A stretch of DNA of 64,000 bases from Dromaius novaehollandiae (taxonomy: Eukaryota > Chordata > Aves > Casuariiformes > Dromaiidae): positions 142,865,017 through 142,929,016 of the forward strand of contig NC_088099.1 of NCBI RefSeq assembly GCF_036370855.1. Reading direction: 5' to 3'. Positions within the stretch are counted from its first letter, which is position 1. Each line of letters starts with the position of its first letter. Under the pieces are notes generated by a model that ran no database searches, was not told where the DNA came from, and worked only from the letters and a program-made list of their open reading frames with translations. A program made the translations under genes and the position numbers. Shown here piece by piece: positions 10,701 to 28,100 of this stretch.

Positions 10701-13700
10701 ATTCTAACATTATGCTCGCAGTTGACAAAATACAGACAATTGGTTTAATTCCATTTGTCCTCATTTGGGGAAGCTGCTTCTTCTACGTTGTTGATTGCAA
10801 ACTGGGACTCTAGCTAGCCCCTAACACATTTCATCAGTTTGTGATCACTGATCAGTTCATGACCATTATTTTCTACTGTAATAACAAATTCATCCTCATT
10901 TATTAAAGAGAAGACCTAGAAAACCCTTTCTCAATGAGTGTTACACCTTGCATTTAACAAATCTGTAACTTTCAGAAAGCTAATCTCTGAAGTGCTAGAA
11001 GCTTTGTGCAACTTCCATCCCTCTTGTTTTATTTCTTTCTGCAAGTTAGGAGTTCATGAAGTAATTCATCTTTTTGTCCTGTTATACATTAGAAATGCAA
11101 ATGGACCAGGATGCCTTTTCTTCATCTGTAGGCTCTTAGTAGTATATTGATCTGTATGTATTCAACCTTCCAAGCTTCTGATTTAGTCTGATACAGAATT
11201 TTATGTCTGGATACATCTCTTTATTCCTCTGTCTCCTGAATCTCTGATACATGAATGGATCACAAAACAAAGTTCACCATGTGAAAACTGGTAAAACTGC
11301 TCAGTACCAGTGATTTCTGAGAAATGTTGGTTCTTTAGTCCTTTTTCCCACATTTTGATCACTTACTGCTTTATAATTGCTGCTCTGCAGCAGTTTTCAG
11401 CAAGCTTTTGGCTGCTGTAAGTCCGTTTGCAGCCAAGATGATTAATTCCCCTTTTATTTGTACTTTTCCAGTGTGAGTGATCAATTCTGCAAAAAGAAAA
11501 CTAGTGCTTCTCAGAACCTATGCAGCTGTCAGTTAATGTTCAGCAACTCCTGCCTTTTTTTCTTGTAGAGAGAATTCAGAGAATACTTCTTTTTCCCCCT
11601 TCACTCAACTTCTTCTGAGAGAAAAGGTTTCTTTATGTTTTCCTATTATGCTCTTACTGTCCATTATTGCCTCTTACAAATGGGGAACATTTCCCAGATT
11701 GATTTGTTACAGCTTTGTTCTTGCAGTTAAAGTCACCTCTGTTGGGCTGCCCTGGAACATGCTTTGAGCAGGGTGAGGAATGCTCCCAACCAGTCCAAGT
11801 CTTAGATTTATTTAAAGTAAATCATACATACATTTAGTCATTATAGGAGATTAGCTTTGCATCTGTGCCCTTCAACTTTCCACTGTACAAATGTGTGTGT
11901 GTGTAGGTGTATACACATACACAGGCATATTTAGCTCCAAGACTTGTTCACAAGAGTTTTCTGTACCTCTGCTCCTGATGGCCATCCTCACCTGACGCAT
12001 TAGCTTCAGTAGTTGACATATCAGTCTCAGGTGGGAAATAAATGGGCTTGGGCCCAGTCCCTGCAAGCAGATTTACAGGAACATAACTTGATTGTATTCT
12101 TACGGTCCTGATCCATGCCATCCAGCTGTTTAAGACCTACACTTGTGCTTTGTTAGGTGGAGTCCCTAGGCCACTGATTTTATCTTGCTTGCTTGTTAGG
12201 TGCCTTAGTCTGTAAGCCATGTGGAGCTGAGTAGCATTTATTACACTTTTGTGAGATGCTTACCATAAGAAAACCAACCCTCATGGGTTTTGAGTTATTC
12301 TGCACAGTAACAATTGTGCAGTCACAATTTGTAAAGGAATAGTGTCTGTGTGCGTGCATGTGTAAACTGAGCTCTAGCAAGTTGTACAGCTTTTTGTGGA
12401 GTGCTGTTTAACCATGTTTTATTCCTTTTTTTAGGGATTTGTGCCTGGTCTGTTTGGAACTTCGCATGGAGCACTTCAGTTCATGGCATATGAGGACTTG
12501 AAACTGAGATACAACAAGTATAGGAACAGACCATCAGATACAAAACTGGTAAGACTACTGAGAATGAAAATGTATTGTGGCCTGTGAACGGGTGAAAATT
12601 TATTACATTTGTGTAGGTCACAGAAAAGCTAAGTTTACAAAGTATTGATAGGTTAATTGGAGTGAGTAAATAAAAGAAGAACATATCCAGCTTTTTCACT
12701 TTTTTGGTACAAGTAATCAGCGACTGGCTAGTCCTAGTTTTTGGTAAAACTTGCCATTTTTTGAAATGTGTGTATTTTAAAGGGGAAAAAAATCTAAAGT
12801 ATTGTTTAATTCAAATTACAAAAATCAAATAAAATTCTGGGAAATTGGCTAATTTAAATCATACAAAGCTCTTTAATTTTTATTGCTTTTAGAACACTGT
12901 GGAATATATAACAATGGCAGCTGTATCCAAAATATTTGCTGTGTCAGCAACGTATCCCTATCAAGTTGTACGAGCTCGTCTTCAAGATCAGCATAATACA
13001 TACTCTGGCATATTTGATGTGATCTGCAGGACGTGGAGGTAGGCATGCAGAATTAAAATCTGGGAAACATCTGGGAAAATAGCACTATCTTACAGAATCA
13101 AAACCATATTTACTGGCTTCTATGCTGCAGCTCAGAGCAAATAAAGTGTTAGCTGTACAAAGTCATACTGAGCAGGATGCCACTAAAAGCTGTAATCTAA
13201 GGACAAAGCAGGACAGGTGAGGGTCTGTGCTAGCCTGCAGACTTCTGTTGTTTATTCTGCCTCTTTCCTCCCTTCCCCAACGAATTTCTCTTACAGATTA
13301 GCAAGGTTAAAAAATAATACCGAGTGGCCATTTTGGGGCTCTTAAACAGAGAAATCTCACTTGCGTGCTTTAGATTATCACATATGATGGGAGGGCTGTG
13401 TTGCTGGGAGTTGTGGTTGTTCCAGACTCCTGGCAGGAGGAAGTGAGCTAGCCAGAGCTGTTCATACCAATGTCCCTGGGTTATCCTGCGGCCCAGCTGC
13501 ATTTCTAGTCTAGTCCCAGCTTCCCGTAGGATGTTTAGAAAACTGTTTTCTCACAGCTGTGTGTATCTTCTCCCAAACCATCTTTCTTCAGCTTCACAAG
13601 GCATGTGAAGGTTTTAATGCAGAAAACTAGTTGCTAAGGTTGGCCGCCCTTGCAGCATGCAACCAGTACTCATCTTGTGCTGAACAGCATTTCTGGATTG

Positions 13701-14655
13701 AAACTTACTCTGCAAGACACAAAGGGAGTCAGCTACTTCCTGGGATATTAAGAGGTGCCACATAAATGAGGCTATGTTGTCCCAGGGCCAGCTCAGGCTC
13801 AGAGGCAGTACAAACGTTTTGGCTGAAGCCAGCTCTTAGTGAAAATATCTTTGATGTCTCAGCACTGTGCACTTCAGTGCTGTGGTCTGTAGGAAGGGTC
13901 ATCAGTTCTGGTACAGCATGAATACATGCAACCAGTCTGGGCCCAGTACTGTATTCATATGAAACAAATGCAACCTAGAGCACTGAGGAGGGTAGTATAT
14001 AGTATAAACCACACCCAAGCAGTTTCCAAGACCTGCCTTGAACATAATCATCACTCCAGGTGTCATAGACTCCTATGAAGCTGGGAAATGGGGAGCTGAA
14101 AACGGAAGTCTTTGAAACTTTTTAAGTGTTAAGTAGCCCTAACTAACATGAATATTGTGATTCAAATTGGGAGGAGTTGGAGTCTCACTTATTAGCCAAG
14201 GGAATCAGAAGCCTGGAGGAGTCGCTCTAATTCTCTAAAAATGAATGCTAACTTCTGCAGCTGACTTATCCTAGTTGTATTGACCCTCAGCTCACTTGTT
14301 ACACAACCCAGAATCACAGATCATTTCATCCCAGTTGACTTCAGTGAGATTAAATATGTAAATGCTTTTTGGAACAGGCTGCAGAAATTTAATTTATTTT
14401 AACCACTTCTTGTTGCCTGAAGAAGGATACTGAATTGCCTCCAACTTAGAAAATACCAAAAAACCCCGAAGTCCAGGCTAAATTACTCATATACAATATC
14501 CTATTGTTTGTTCAGAAGAGAAAATGGTGGCCTAAGAATTGATATATTACATCTTTTTAAACATTTTGTATAAAATAATTTTGACATCATTATTCCTAAC
14601 CTGAAATGCCTCTCTGGGAGGGAGGGAGGAAGAGAGAGAGGGAAAGGGGGGGGGG

Positions 14656-14688
<33 letters not shown>

Positions 14689-14889
14689 CCTTGTTTTATG
14701 TCTCATTTCTATTAGAATACATTAAAAGTAAATGCTTTTCTGTTTCTTTAAAGGAGAGAAGGAATTCATGGATTTTACAAAGGAATTGTTCCCAATGTGA
14801 TCAGAGTGACTCCTGCCTGCTGTATTACCTTCGTAGTGTATGAAAATGTATCTAGCTTTTTACTTGGTTTTAGAAAAGAGAATAATTAA
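1541..14889 (+). CDS. SLC25A32: SLC25A32, mitochondrial FAD/folate carrier (7 coding exons)
   Basis: Joined exons 1541-1718, 5002-5152, 6242-6327, 7427-7587, 12435-12548, 12893-13038 and 14754-14889 total 972 nt, giving 323 aa (human 315). All introns are GT-AG and all phases agree. The product is an inner-membrane solute carrier of the SLC25 family that imports FAD, with a long-standing assignment to tetrahydrofolate. Three carrier repeats are visible, with signature motifs PLDLVK (residues 50-55), PIWVTK (148-153) and PYQVVR (252-257). Trp in the second and Gln in the third replace the usual acidic residue, as in human SLC25A32, and this is typical of the FAD/folate carrier branch. The N-terminus (about 23 residues, Ala/Pro/Gly-rich) is diverged. 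ATG 1541 is the first ATG in its frame, with G at -3. It shares a promoter with DCAF13 and converges on CTHRC1. Confidence 0.97.
2440..3010 (+). repeat. CR1 LINE copy, 3' end intact-looking
   Basis: About 570 bp of the CR1 3' region in forward orientation. It shows the blocks 'cttgtgagaccacatctgaa', 'ggttccccagtacaaggaag', 'ggacaagacgcaacggacac' and 'ccagagaggttgtagtctct', and ends in the family's ATTCTATGATTCTGTATG tail. It is 5'-truncated, as most CR1 copies are, and is moderately diverged. A short ORF inside it is not a gene. Confidence 0.93.
3965..4212 (-). repeat. CR1 LINE fragment, old
   Basis: Reverse-oriented CR1 3' region: 'tattttaggttgaagggg', 'caacccctgctcatagcacg', 'gttgctcaggctcttgtcta', then 'tgtctgttgcctcttgtcct'. 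It is clearly more diverged than the copy at 2440-3010 and lacks the terminal octamer repeat. Confidence 0.8.
5002..5152 (+). CDS. SLC25A32: SLC25A32 coding exon 2
   Basis: Follows acceptor TTGCATAG and continues [15 protein letters not shown], ending GLYFF with two bases of the next codon. Includes the first-repeat EGLRGLYQG segment. Donor GTAAGT. Confidence 0.96.
5153..6241 (+). other. SLC25A32: SLC25A32 intron 2
   Basis: A 1.1-kb AT-rich intron. It contains one L2/MIR-like relic at 5290-5380 and nothing else I recognise. Confidence 0.8.
5290..5380 (+). repeat. Ancient L2/MIR-type 3' tail
   Basis: The block 'gaatgtaagcaacctgaggc' followed by 'agagactcgttactttctca' and 'agcacagcgcgtggc' parallels the L2/MIR 3' end (TGTAAGCTCCTTGAGGGCAG, then ...CAGCGCCTAGCAC). 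Divergence is high, so it predates birds. Assignment between L2 and MIR is not possible by eye. Confidence 0.55.
6242..6327 (+). CDS. SLC25A32: SLC25A32 coding exon 3
   Basis: An 86-nt exon starting at the Phe/Tyr of [13 protein letters not shown] and ending AEAG. Codes the matrix loop and the start of helix 3. Donor GTGAGT. Confidence 0.95.
6328..7426 (+). other. SLC25A32: SLC25A32 intron 3
   Basis: A 1.1-kb AT-rich intron with a short GA run near 7251-7266. I see no repeat family or other gene in it. Confidence 0.8.
7427..7587 (+). CDS. SLC25A32: SLC25A32 coding exon 4
   Basis: Codes [18 protein letters not shown] through GIRGLYK, the second carrier motif and second EGIRGLYK segment. Trp150 and Arg155 align with human Trp142 and Arg147. 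Ends in phase 0 before GTAATA. Confidence 0.96.
7588..12434 (+). other. SLC25A32: SLC25A32 intron 4
   Basis: The largest intron of the gene at 4.8 kb, phase 0. AT-rich with several T-runs (for example 8136-8166 and around 8930). I read it for CR1 tails, terminal inverted repeats and coding matches and found none I can support. ORFs of up to 97 aa have no recognisable content. Confidence 0.75.
12435..12548 (+). CDS. SLC25A32: SLC25A32 coding exon 5
   Basis: Codes [20 protein letters not shown] through SDTKL, 38 codons, phase 0 at both ends. The [12 protein letters not shown] segment is almost invariant in the family. Confidence 0.96.
12549..12892 (+). other. SLC25A32: SLC25A32 intron 5
   Basis: A 344-bp AT-rich intron, GT-AG, phase 0. 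Nothing else is visible. Confidence 0.85.
12893..13038 (+). CDS. SLC25A32: SLC25A32 coding exon 6
   Basis: Codes [20 protein letters not shown] then [13 protein letters not shown], the third carrier motif, ending in the second base of an Arg codon before GTAGGC. Confidence 0.96.
13039..14753 (+). other. SLC25A32: SLC25A32 intron 6
   Basis: A 1.7-kb intron, unremarkable until its 3' end, where a purine-rich simple repeat lies about 70 bp before the last acceptor. No transposon family recognised. Confidence 0.8.
14616..14682 (+). repeat. G-run and (GA)n microsatellite
   Basis: A GGGA-rich stretch, then an uninterrupted G run at about 14646-14656, then about 13 GA units. It lies just upstream of the SLC25A32 exon 7 acceptor (14754), where it leaves a short branch-point window. 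Confidence 0.95.
14754..14889 (+). CDS. SLC25A32: SLC25A32 coding exon 7 (terminal)
   Basis: Codes [18 protein letters not shown], then [20 protein letters not shown] and a short basic tail, with stop TAA at 14887-14889. The [13 protein letters not shown] block is diagnostic of SLC25A32. Confidence 0.97.
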
Positions 14890-15613
14890 AGGTACAAGCT
14901 TGTGTTCAGAAGGAATTTATCCTTTGTTTTTTTATATTTATGATCTGCGAGAGATTTAGTTCATCAGTCTATTTGGACACTGAATTGATTTGGTATTTTG
15001 AGGGGAGAACCTAGAGACAGTGAAAACCTGCTTACATCTCTTTTGCTGAATGTACCTGCTCCATTCCTGTCTCCTCTCTGAATCAGCAGTGTCTACTTGA
15101 AACAATGTCTGCAACTGTGAAATAGCACTGTGACTGGATGAAGTGAAAACTGAGATAAAAGCAACTCTGGAATCTGTGAAACTTTAAATACGGTGTCTTT
15201 ATCTGAGTCTCATGCAGCAAGTGTGTATGTAGTTGTTTACAGCAGTATCTGGAGTCTTCTGAATCCACCTCTGTGTAATTTGTCAGATTTAGGATATGGA
15301 GTTCTCCAAACTGATTGCTCATCCAATGCAAATGCCTCAGTGAGGTGCAGTTTGGAAACTCAAATTGTTTTGTAAACAGTCAGCTGTCCTTTCTTGTTTT
15401 TTTGAATAATAGCCAATCTGATGAAACCCAGTTCTTTTCTGCTACCAAGACAGACTTGCAGTGTGGTTTTTGGCTTGTTCATTTTTAATGCCAGACCAAA
15501 GTCTATGTTGAGCACATCACTGGCCACTTACTTTTCTATCTCTTTCTCTGTCTGTCTCTATGTCTCTGAGCAAGAGATTCTGTCTCCATCACTAATCTGT
15601 CTGACCAAATAAT

Positions 15614-15619
15614 ATTAAA
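15614..15619 (+). terminator. SLC25A32: Proximal poly(A) signal ATTAAA, SLC25A32
   Basis: ATTAAA about 725 bp after the stop codon, followed within 30 bp by a run of 11-12 T. It would give a short 3' UTR form. Confidence 0.5.
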
Positions 15620-17903
15620 AGGTTACATAAGAAAAATTAGATTTTTTTTTTTTAGTAATCATGTAAATAATGTTGCAGTTTTCAAGGCACTTTAAAAAAA
15701 AACAAAGATGACTGCTTATTTTCAATAATATTCTTTGAAAAAATAGGTAGTCTAAAAAAATGCATCTCATAGTGAATTTGAATAATAATTATGTTTACTT
15801 GCATGACAAAAATTGCTGTCAAGGCTATGTAGTTTTTTGAGATCTTGGGGTTTTTGAGTTAAGAAAATACATTACTAGCTAGAACATCTGCCTTCTCCTG
15901 TTAGCATGAAGGTATTAAGAAGCATGTAAAAAGTATCACTTAACTGAAGAGGAAAGAACTTAGCAAAGATTAACAACAAGCAGGGGGAAACAATCAGTTT
16001 CATAAGGAGCAAAGAATACTATCCAGCAAGACTCCCAAATAATCATTTGCAGAAGTTTGCTGATTAATAGAAGGCTAACCTAAACCAGAAATAAGGCTTT
16101 TAAGCAGAGGTTTGGGAATTGCTTTCACTTGTAGGTTAAAACTTAGAAAACTACAAGAGCTGCTCAATATTTTGAACCTGCATTCAGCAATCCATTTGCT
16201 TGTTTCAACTGATACTATTGGCATGCAATACATTTTCTGTATGCTTAACTTTTTAAATAACTTACACTTTCTTCTCCCTTCTCACGTCCTAATCAGATGC
16301 ATTTGACAATATACTATGTTATCTCATCTGAGATGGCATGTGGCCATTATGGCTGACCTTGTTTTTTTATTATAAAAGCTTTCATGTGTATTTGGCTCAA
16401 GATCAAATTTAAAGTTTACCATGCAAATTACTGTGTAGATCACTAATCCTAACAGTCATCAACTTCTTGTGCCTTAAAAGTTTTTACTTGGTTTTGTGTG
16501 TCTTCAGGTGTATAAAAGGAATTTAATGGAACATTGAGTTGAACTCTACCATGCAAGATGCAAAATATATTGTGATGTTATTGACATACGAATAAATCAT
16601 AAGCAGATAACAGAAGTTATGCACTTACTACCCTGGGTTAGTATGTTCTATGCCCAGGACAGTTTATTCATGCTCCAGGATAAATGCAAAGACAGGCTAC
16701 AAGCATGTGCATAATCAGTTACTGTATGTTAACTGACATCCTGTAAATTCACAGCATAGCTTAGCTCACAGTAACTTGTCTGTGCTCAGCTACCCTAAAA
16801 CCTATCGTCCAAGCCAATGAAAACAGTGACAGTTTTTCGTAGACAAACACCAGCTCTATAATTTGCTGGATTGCAGCAGTATCACACACATGCTTGCGGT
16901 GGGGAAAGCCTGAACGCTCTCCTAGCTTCAGGTGTGTTCCTCCAACACTCCTTAAAAAGCTGCAGACTAGGGCTAGCAATCTGAGAGAAGCCTGGGGACA
17001 GTCTTACAACCTGTTCAGAAAAAAAGCTGTACCTTATTATTAAATAGTTGAAATAAACTACTTATCTCAGATGTAATGCATTTCCTTTTAATTTCTGGAA
17101 AGAGCTTATGTTTCTGCATGTTATACATGCTTTTTATCTACTTGTTTTTTATTCCATTAATTTAAATTTGGTTTTGTAATGTAAACATGACTCTGTTTCC
17201 CTTTACAATTTGTAAGGCTTTAAAAAAAAATGAGTACTATCACTTGTATTTGGAAGAGAACACTTAAAATGCTGCTAGCTAGGAGATGTGGCATGATCAA
17301 TGTTACCACTTTTTGTCCAGTTTTGAGACTGCAATTAAATATCTGCAGCATCAGTTTACCAGTACACTTCTTGAAAGCCAAGGCATTTCAGCCTTATTTC
17401 CCTATCTTCCAAACTAACATATCTAGCTTTTAATTAACCAAATATACCAAATCACTTTGGTAATTGGTAACCTGACAGGCTCTACTCAGGAGAATTAGTT
17501 ATTTTAGTGGAGAAAAGAAATTAAATTTTGTAACTGTACAATTATGTAGTATTTGCATGCTAGTATTGGAGAGTAATAATGGATTTTTATATTGAAATCC
17601 AATCCATCAAAAAGCAAAGAGGAGAAGGAAAACTTAATGATAGTCTGTTTGTACTTAGTTTTTCAAAATGAGGTATATAGTGCTTACTGATCATGGTCTA
17701 GCTCACAGTTAAGTCACCACGAGTTTGTTCAGAGCCCTCAAATTTTAACAACAGAGCATCCTATTCTGCAATCAGGTTCACAGAAGTAGATTTGGGGTGT
17801 GTATTTTGAAGGCTAAAGTGAAGATGTGAGCTTTCTCTGGTCTTCTAAAAAACATAAATGTCTATCATAATACCATGTAAATACCTTAAACAGTTTGCTG
17901 ACC

Positions 17904-17909
17904 AATAAA
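17904..17909 (+). terminator. SLC25A32: Distal poly(A) signal AATAAA, SLC25A32
   Basis: AATAAA followed by a T7 run and a GT/T-rich stretch. It is the last plus-strand signal before CTHRC1 begins on the other strand. Confidence 0.55.
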
Positions 17910-17939
17910 ATAGCCTGAATTTTTTTGTAAAAGGTCTTA

Positions 17940-17945
17940 TTTATT
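17940..17945 (-). terminator. CTHRC1: Poly(A) signal AATAAA, CTHRC1
   Basis: On the minus strand AATAAATAAG lies about 295 nt after the CTHRC1 stop codon. Downstream on that strand is a T-rich stretch including TTTTATTGGTC. A 3' UTR near 300 nt suits this small gene. Confidence 0.65.
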
Positions 17946-18237
17946 TGATATAAAAAGTTAGTTACAACTCTTAAAATGGTGATACATGTTCATATTTCAA
18001 TCCAAACAATGAATTTAAAAAGGAAACTAATGTATTTCTGATATTTATATTCTAAAATGATTATTATAAAAGCCCCTTCAGTGTGCCAAAAAAAAGTTAG
18101 ACAAAACACTACAGATGCAAGAGTTTGGTGCATTTTAGTCAAATACTTGCACCCAAATTTATAGAAAAAAATTTTGAAGAAAATTGTACAAAATAATAAA
18201 AAAAAATAGGGAGAGGTTATAAAAAGGGCTTGGAACA

Positions 18238-24447
<6,210 letters not shown>

Positions 24448-25130
24448 GGCGCGGGCGGCGGCGCGAGGGGGCGGCGCGGGGGCGGCCGTGCTGGCGGCGG
24501 GCGGGCCGGCGCGGAGCGGAGGGGAGCGGGCGCTGCGGCGGGCCGCGTCCGTCGCGCTCGGCGGCAGCGCGGCGATAAATGAGCCTTTCAGCGCGCGGAG
24601 CCCGAGCTCCCTCCCCGGGGAGGCCCGGAATTTCCATCCTGTAACCGAGCAGGAACTCGCAGGCAGAGCCATCCCCCAACGCCGCTGGCACGGCGGCCGG
24701 GGGCTCCCGCCCCCTCCGGCCAGGCTCCGCTCCGCGGAGGGGCCGAGCGCAGCCGTTGCGGCTCGGTCCGGCCCCCCGCGGGCGGGCGGGGGATGAGAGG
24801 GCGCCGCCGCCCGCGGGGTGGCGAGGGCAGCGCTGCCATCTCGGGGCCTCGAGCGAGGGCCCTCGGGCAGCGGCGCCGACCGTTGAGCGCGTGCGGGGAG
24901 CTGCCGGCGCCATGGCGGCGGCGCGCGAAGGCGGGAAGGCGGTGCCGCCCGCCGAGAAGCTACCAGAAGCATGAGGCGAGGGCGCGCGAGGCGGCGCCGC
25001 GAGAGAGGCGCGGGGGTGGTGCTGCGCGGTGCCGCGGGTTAGACCCGCCGCGTAACGGCAGCCGCGCTCGGGAGCCGTTCCGCTCTCCTCGGAGCAGCCG
25101 CTTTGCTGCCTGTAGGAATTTGCTTTACAG
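24448..25130. promoter_or_regulatory. CTHRC1: CTHRC1 CpG-island promoter
   Basis: A very CpG-rich block runs from about 24000 to 25130, upstream of and over CTHRC1 exon 1 on the minus strand. No TATA box at a usual distance was found. It ends abruptly in AT-rich DNA near 25120. The opposite strand carries a 20-codon ORF in strong start context (24912-24974), which might mark divergent transcription. Confidence 0.7.
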
Positions 25131-28100
25131 ATAATACCTGTCTGATTAAAGATGTGTTTTGCCAAGAACTCACAGCTCAAAGGCGGCATAAGGCCACTTC
25201 AGAAGCCTAACGTAGCTTGAGTAGGAACAATTTAAAAATAGCTAGGTATAAATGACTGATTTAACAGGAGCACAGCGTAAGGACACAAAATCCTTCTAAG
25301 CAGCAGCAAAATATGAGACTTTATAAAATACCTCAACCCACTGAACACTGTTGATTTAGTAACGCAAGAAAATGCCCTGCAAGCCAGCATAAGCCATCTC
25401 ATTTTGCCTTCATTTAAAATAATGCTTTATGTTTGAAACATGCTATAAATGAAAGCACTATAAGGAATGCTGCCTATCCTTGGGTATTAAATGGAAGTAA
25501 CAGATACTTGAAAGATAACTCAGGAATGCTGCAGTCTTAGTGGGATTTGTAGTGGTACAGTTTCCAGAAGGGGGAGATACACTTCAGTTTTTTTTTTCCT
25601 GAGGTATTTAAGGCATTTTTCCGGTAGGAATGCATGTTACAAGACACTGAGCCTTTCCCTCTGGAACATGCAGAACCGGGTCTTCATTTACGCTAAACCT
25701 CTTTACATCGTTCTGAGCTCTGCATGTGAAGCCACGTCTCTTTCTCTCTTTCCCACTTCCATGTTGCCTGAACGCAGTAAAGCAGTAAACAAGATTTGGA
25801 CCCTAAGACACTCTTGTAAACTGCGTTACGTAGCGTCCTGAATGTCAGAATTGTTGACAGCCACTTTTCAGTGAGGCAAGGACAAGTTTGTGGGGAACTG
25901 TAATGATGCACGCATCTTGTTTCATAAAATGCTTAATAAATATTTTTTCCCTGAACCAGTTGGGAAAAGTTATGGAATGATGTAACTGCTTAATTATAAT
26001 AATTGCTTCTGTGACAGCCTTGGTAAAGATCCACCAACAGGTACACACAGAAGATTCGTTACGCAATTGTATGTCACTGCCAGCAAACCTTTCCTTTCAT
26101 CAGGGTTCATGACAATGTTAGGAGGAGGAGGATCTTTGACTTCTCTGTCATATGCTTGTTCGCACAAGTGGGGCATCATGATCCAAGTGCCTAAGGATCC
26201 CCAGCATTGAGAGTGTCTGTCGCTAAGGTACATCCTTTCCCAGATCACCAAATTTTTCTGTTACCAGATTAATTTCTTCAGATGTGTGATAGCTGATGTA
26301 CACAGTACAGCAGCATTGAAGACCTTCTTAATACAATTACTCTTATTTTAGATAGCAAAATTTGCATATACATCTGTGTGCATTTCTTTGAGTTCTCTCA
26401 CCATTACAGCATTCTTTAGGTCTAGTTAGAAGCATTTAAGGAATTTGGGATCCTTTGTGTCTACTTCCCATCCTGCATATCAATTCCTTTAGAACACAGG
26501 AGGCACTTGAGGTCCAAAATCAATGATTCTTCCAGAGAAAGCAAACTGAAGAAAGCTGTAAAAGAAGGCCTTAGCAAATAATGGAGGAATGCCTGCTTCA
26601 AATTCCAGTAATGTACTGCGTAGTCCCTAGCACTCATTTGACTTGCAATGTGAATTAACATCTGGAAAACAGAAATATAAACATCCTCCTTAGCCTGGTT
26701 CAATCTGATCAAGCCCTTGCCATCTGCGAGGCTTTTGCTTTGTGTGCTTCTGACATATTTCAATGCTGTTTGTACTTCTGAAGACAGTCACTATTGTTGA
26801 ATATTGGGTGAGATATTCAAATTGAATCAGAGCTAGTAATCTAATTTGCCTTAAAATAATTTCAGTACAAGAAGGGCTGCTACAATAACCTAGCTTGACC
26901 ATCTTAATAGCAGGAGCCCTTATCTGTCAACTAATGATTCCTTCATCAAACCTATACTGCCATATGATATGGAATTTTTCTTTTAAATGTGGCTTTACGC
27001 CCATATCAGCAAAGATGATGAAGCTCATCTATCTACCATTTAAATGTCACTAAAATCTTCCACACTGCCACTCTGCTGCTGCATAACTCAGAGAGGCTCA
27101 CACAAGACCCCCCATGATAAGTTGCAGATCTCACTCCAGGCCAGCGCTGTGAGCGCAGTTTCCCAGCTGCGACTCCAGTAGTCTCTTCCTCCTTCTCCTC
27201 CTCACACTGCCTTGGAGCACCCTGGAGATCAGCCACAGGAGGCTGGAGAGGAGGGTGCACTCAGATGCACCAGTGCTCCCATTTGCCTGGACTATAAAAG
27301 GTTTGAATTCAAGTGTTCGCCATTGGGTCACCAGGTTTTTCAGCCTTTCTTGTGTGAGCTCTTCTGTTTTATGAATACCATTTAGTAGAGCAGGATTTTG
27401 AATCCTCATATTCCTCATATTGGAGGGGTAGCCTCGTGCTTGAAAGCCATATCCTTTTTTTGGCCCAGTAAATAAGTGGTATTCATTATTACAAATTGAT
27501 ATTCATTCATGCATCTTCACAAACACAAACAACTGCAATAGAAAAAAATAAGAGCATTTTATCTTAATAAAATGCAGAGCCTGGCACTGAAAGATTGCAG
27601 CATACTCCAAATCTGATAGAACAAAAATTTTAACCTGTGCTTACACAGTGAGGAGAAGCTTTAACCACTCAGAAATGGATTCTTCCCAGATGGGGAGTGT
27701 ATTAATTCTGGCTTTTCACAACCACAGAAATCAAGCTTAGGTATCTGTTAAAAAAAGGTAATTGCTTAGGATCCTGAGCCAAAAGAGGCACCTGCCCCAT
27801 GAGGTAGGTGCCAAATCCAGGGCGTTTCCTCTGCTTTTGAGTCTTACTGCCTTAGAAGTTTCCCTGTTCAGGTGATGCCTGGGGATTTTGACTTTGAATG
27901 GCAATGCTACCTATGCATCACTTTGGGAAACTCATGCCTGTGGGAGGCTAAGCGGCAGAGCACTCAGGGCAGGCATTGCAGTGCCCAGTGCAGCAACACT
28001 CAGTTGCTGAGCTCCCCTTGGTGTGTGCTTTTCATCATGGAGTTCATCATTTAGCTCTTGTTCATTTTGTTACTGATACTTTGGGGTAAGTTGTAGGTGA

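Larger units (their letters stand above)
14890..17930 (+). other. SLC25A32: SLC25A32 3' UTR
   Basis: AT-rich with no gene on either strand. Possible ends are the proximal ATTAAA at 15614 (with a T-rich element 25 bp beyond), AATAAA at 16591 and 17052, and the distal AATAAA at 17904. The extent of the UTR in any tissue cannot be told from sequence. I saw no transposon in it. Confidence 0.6.

Noticed and set aside
17901-17950. Considered as a single shared palindromic terminator
   Set aside because: The two AATAAA signals are not part of an extended inverted repeat; they are two separate signals that happen to face each other.
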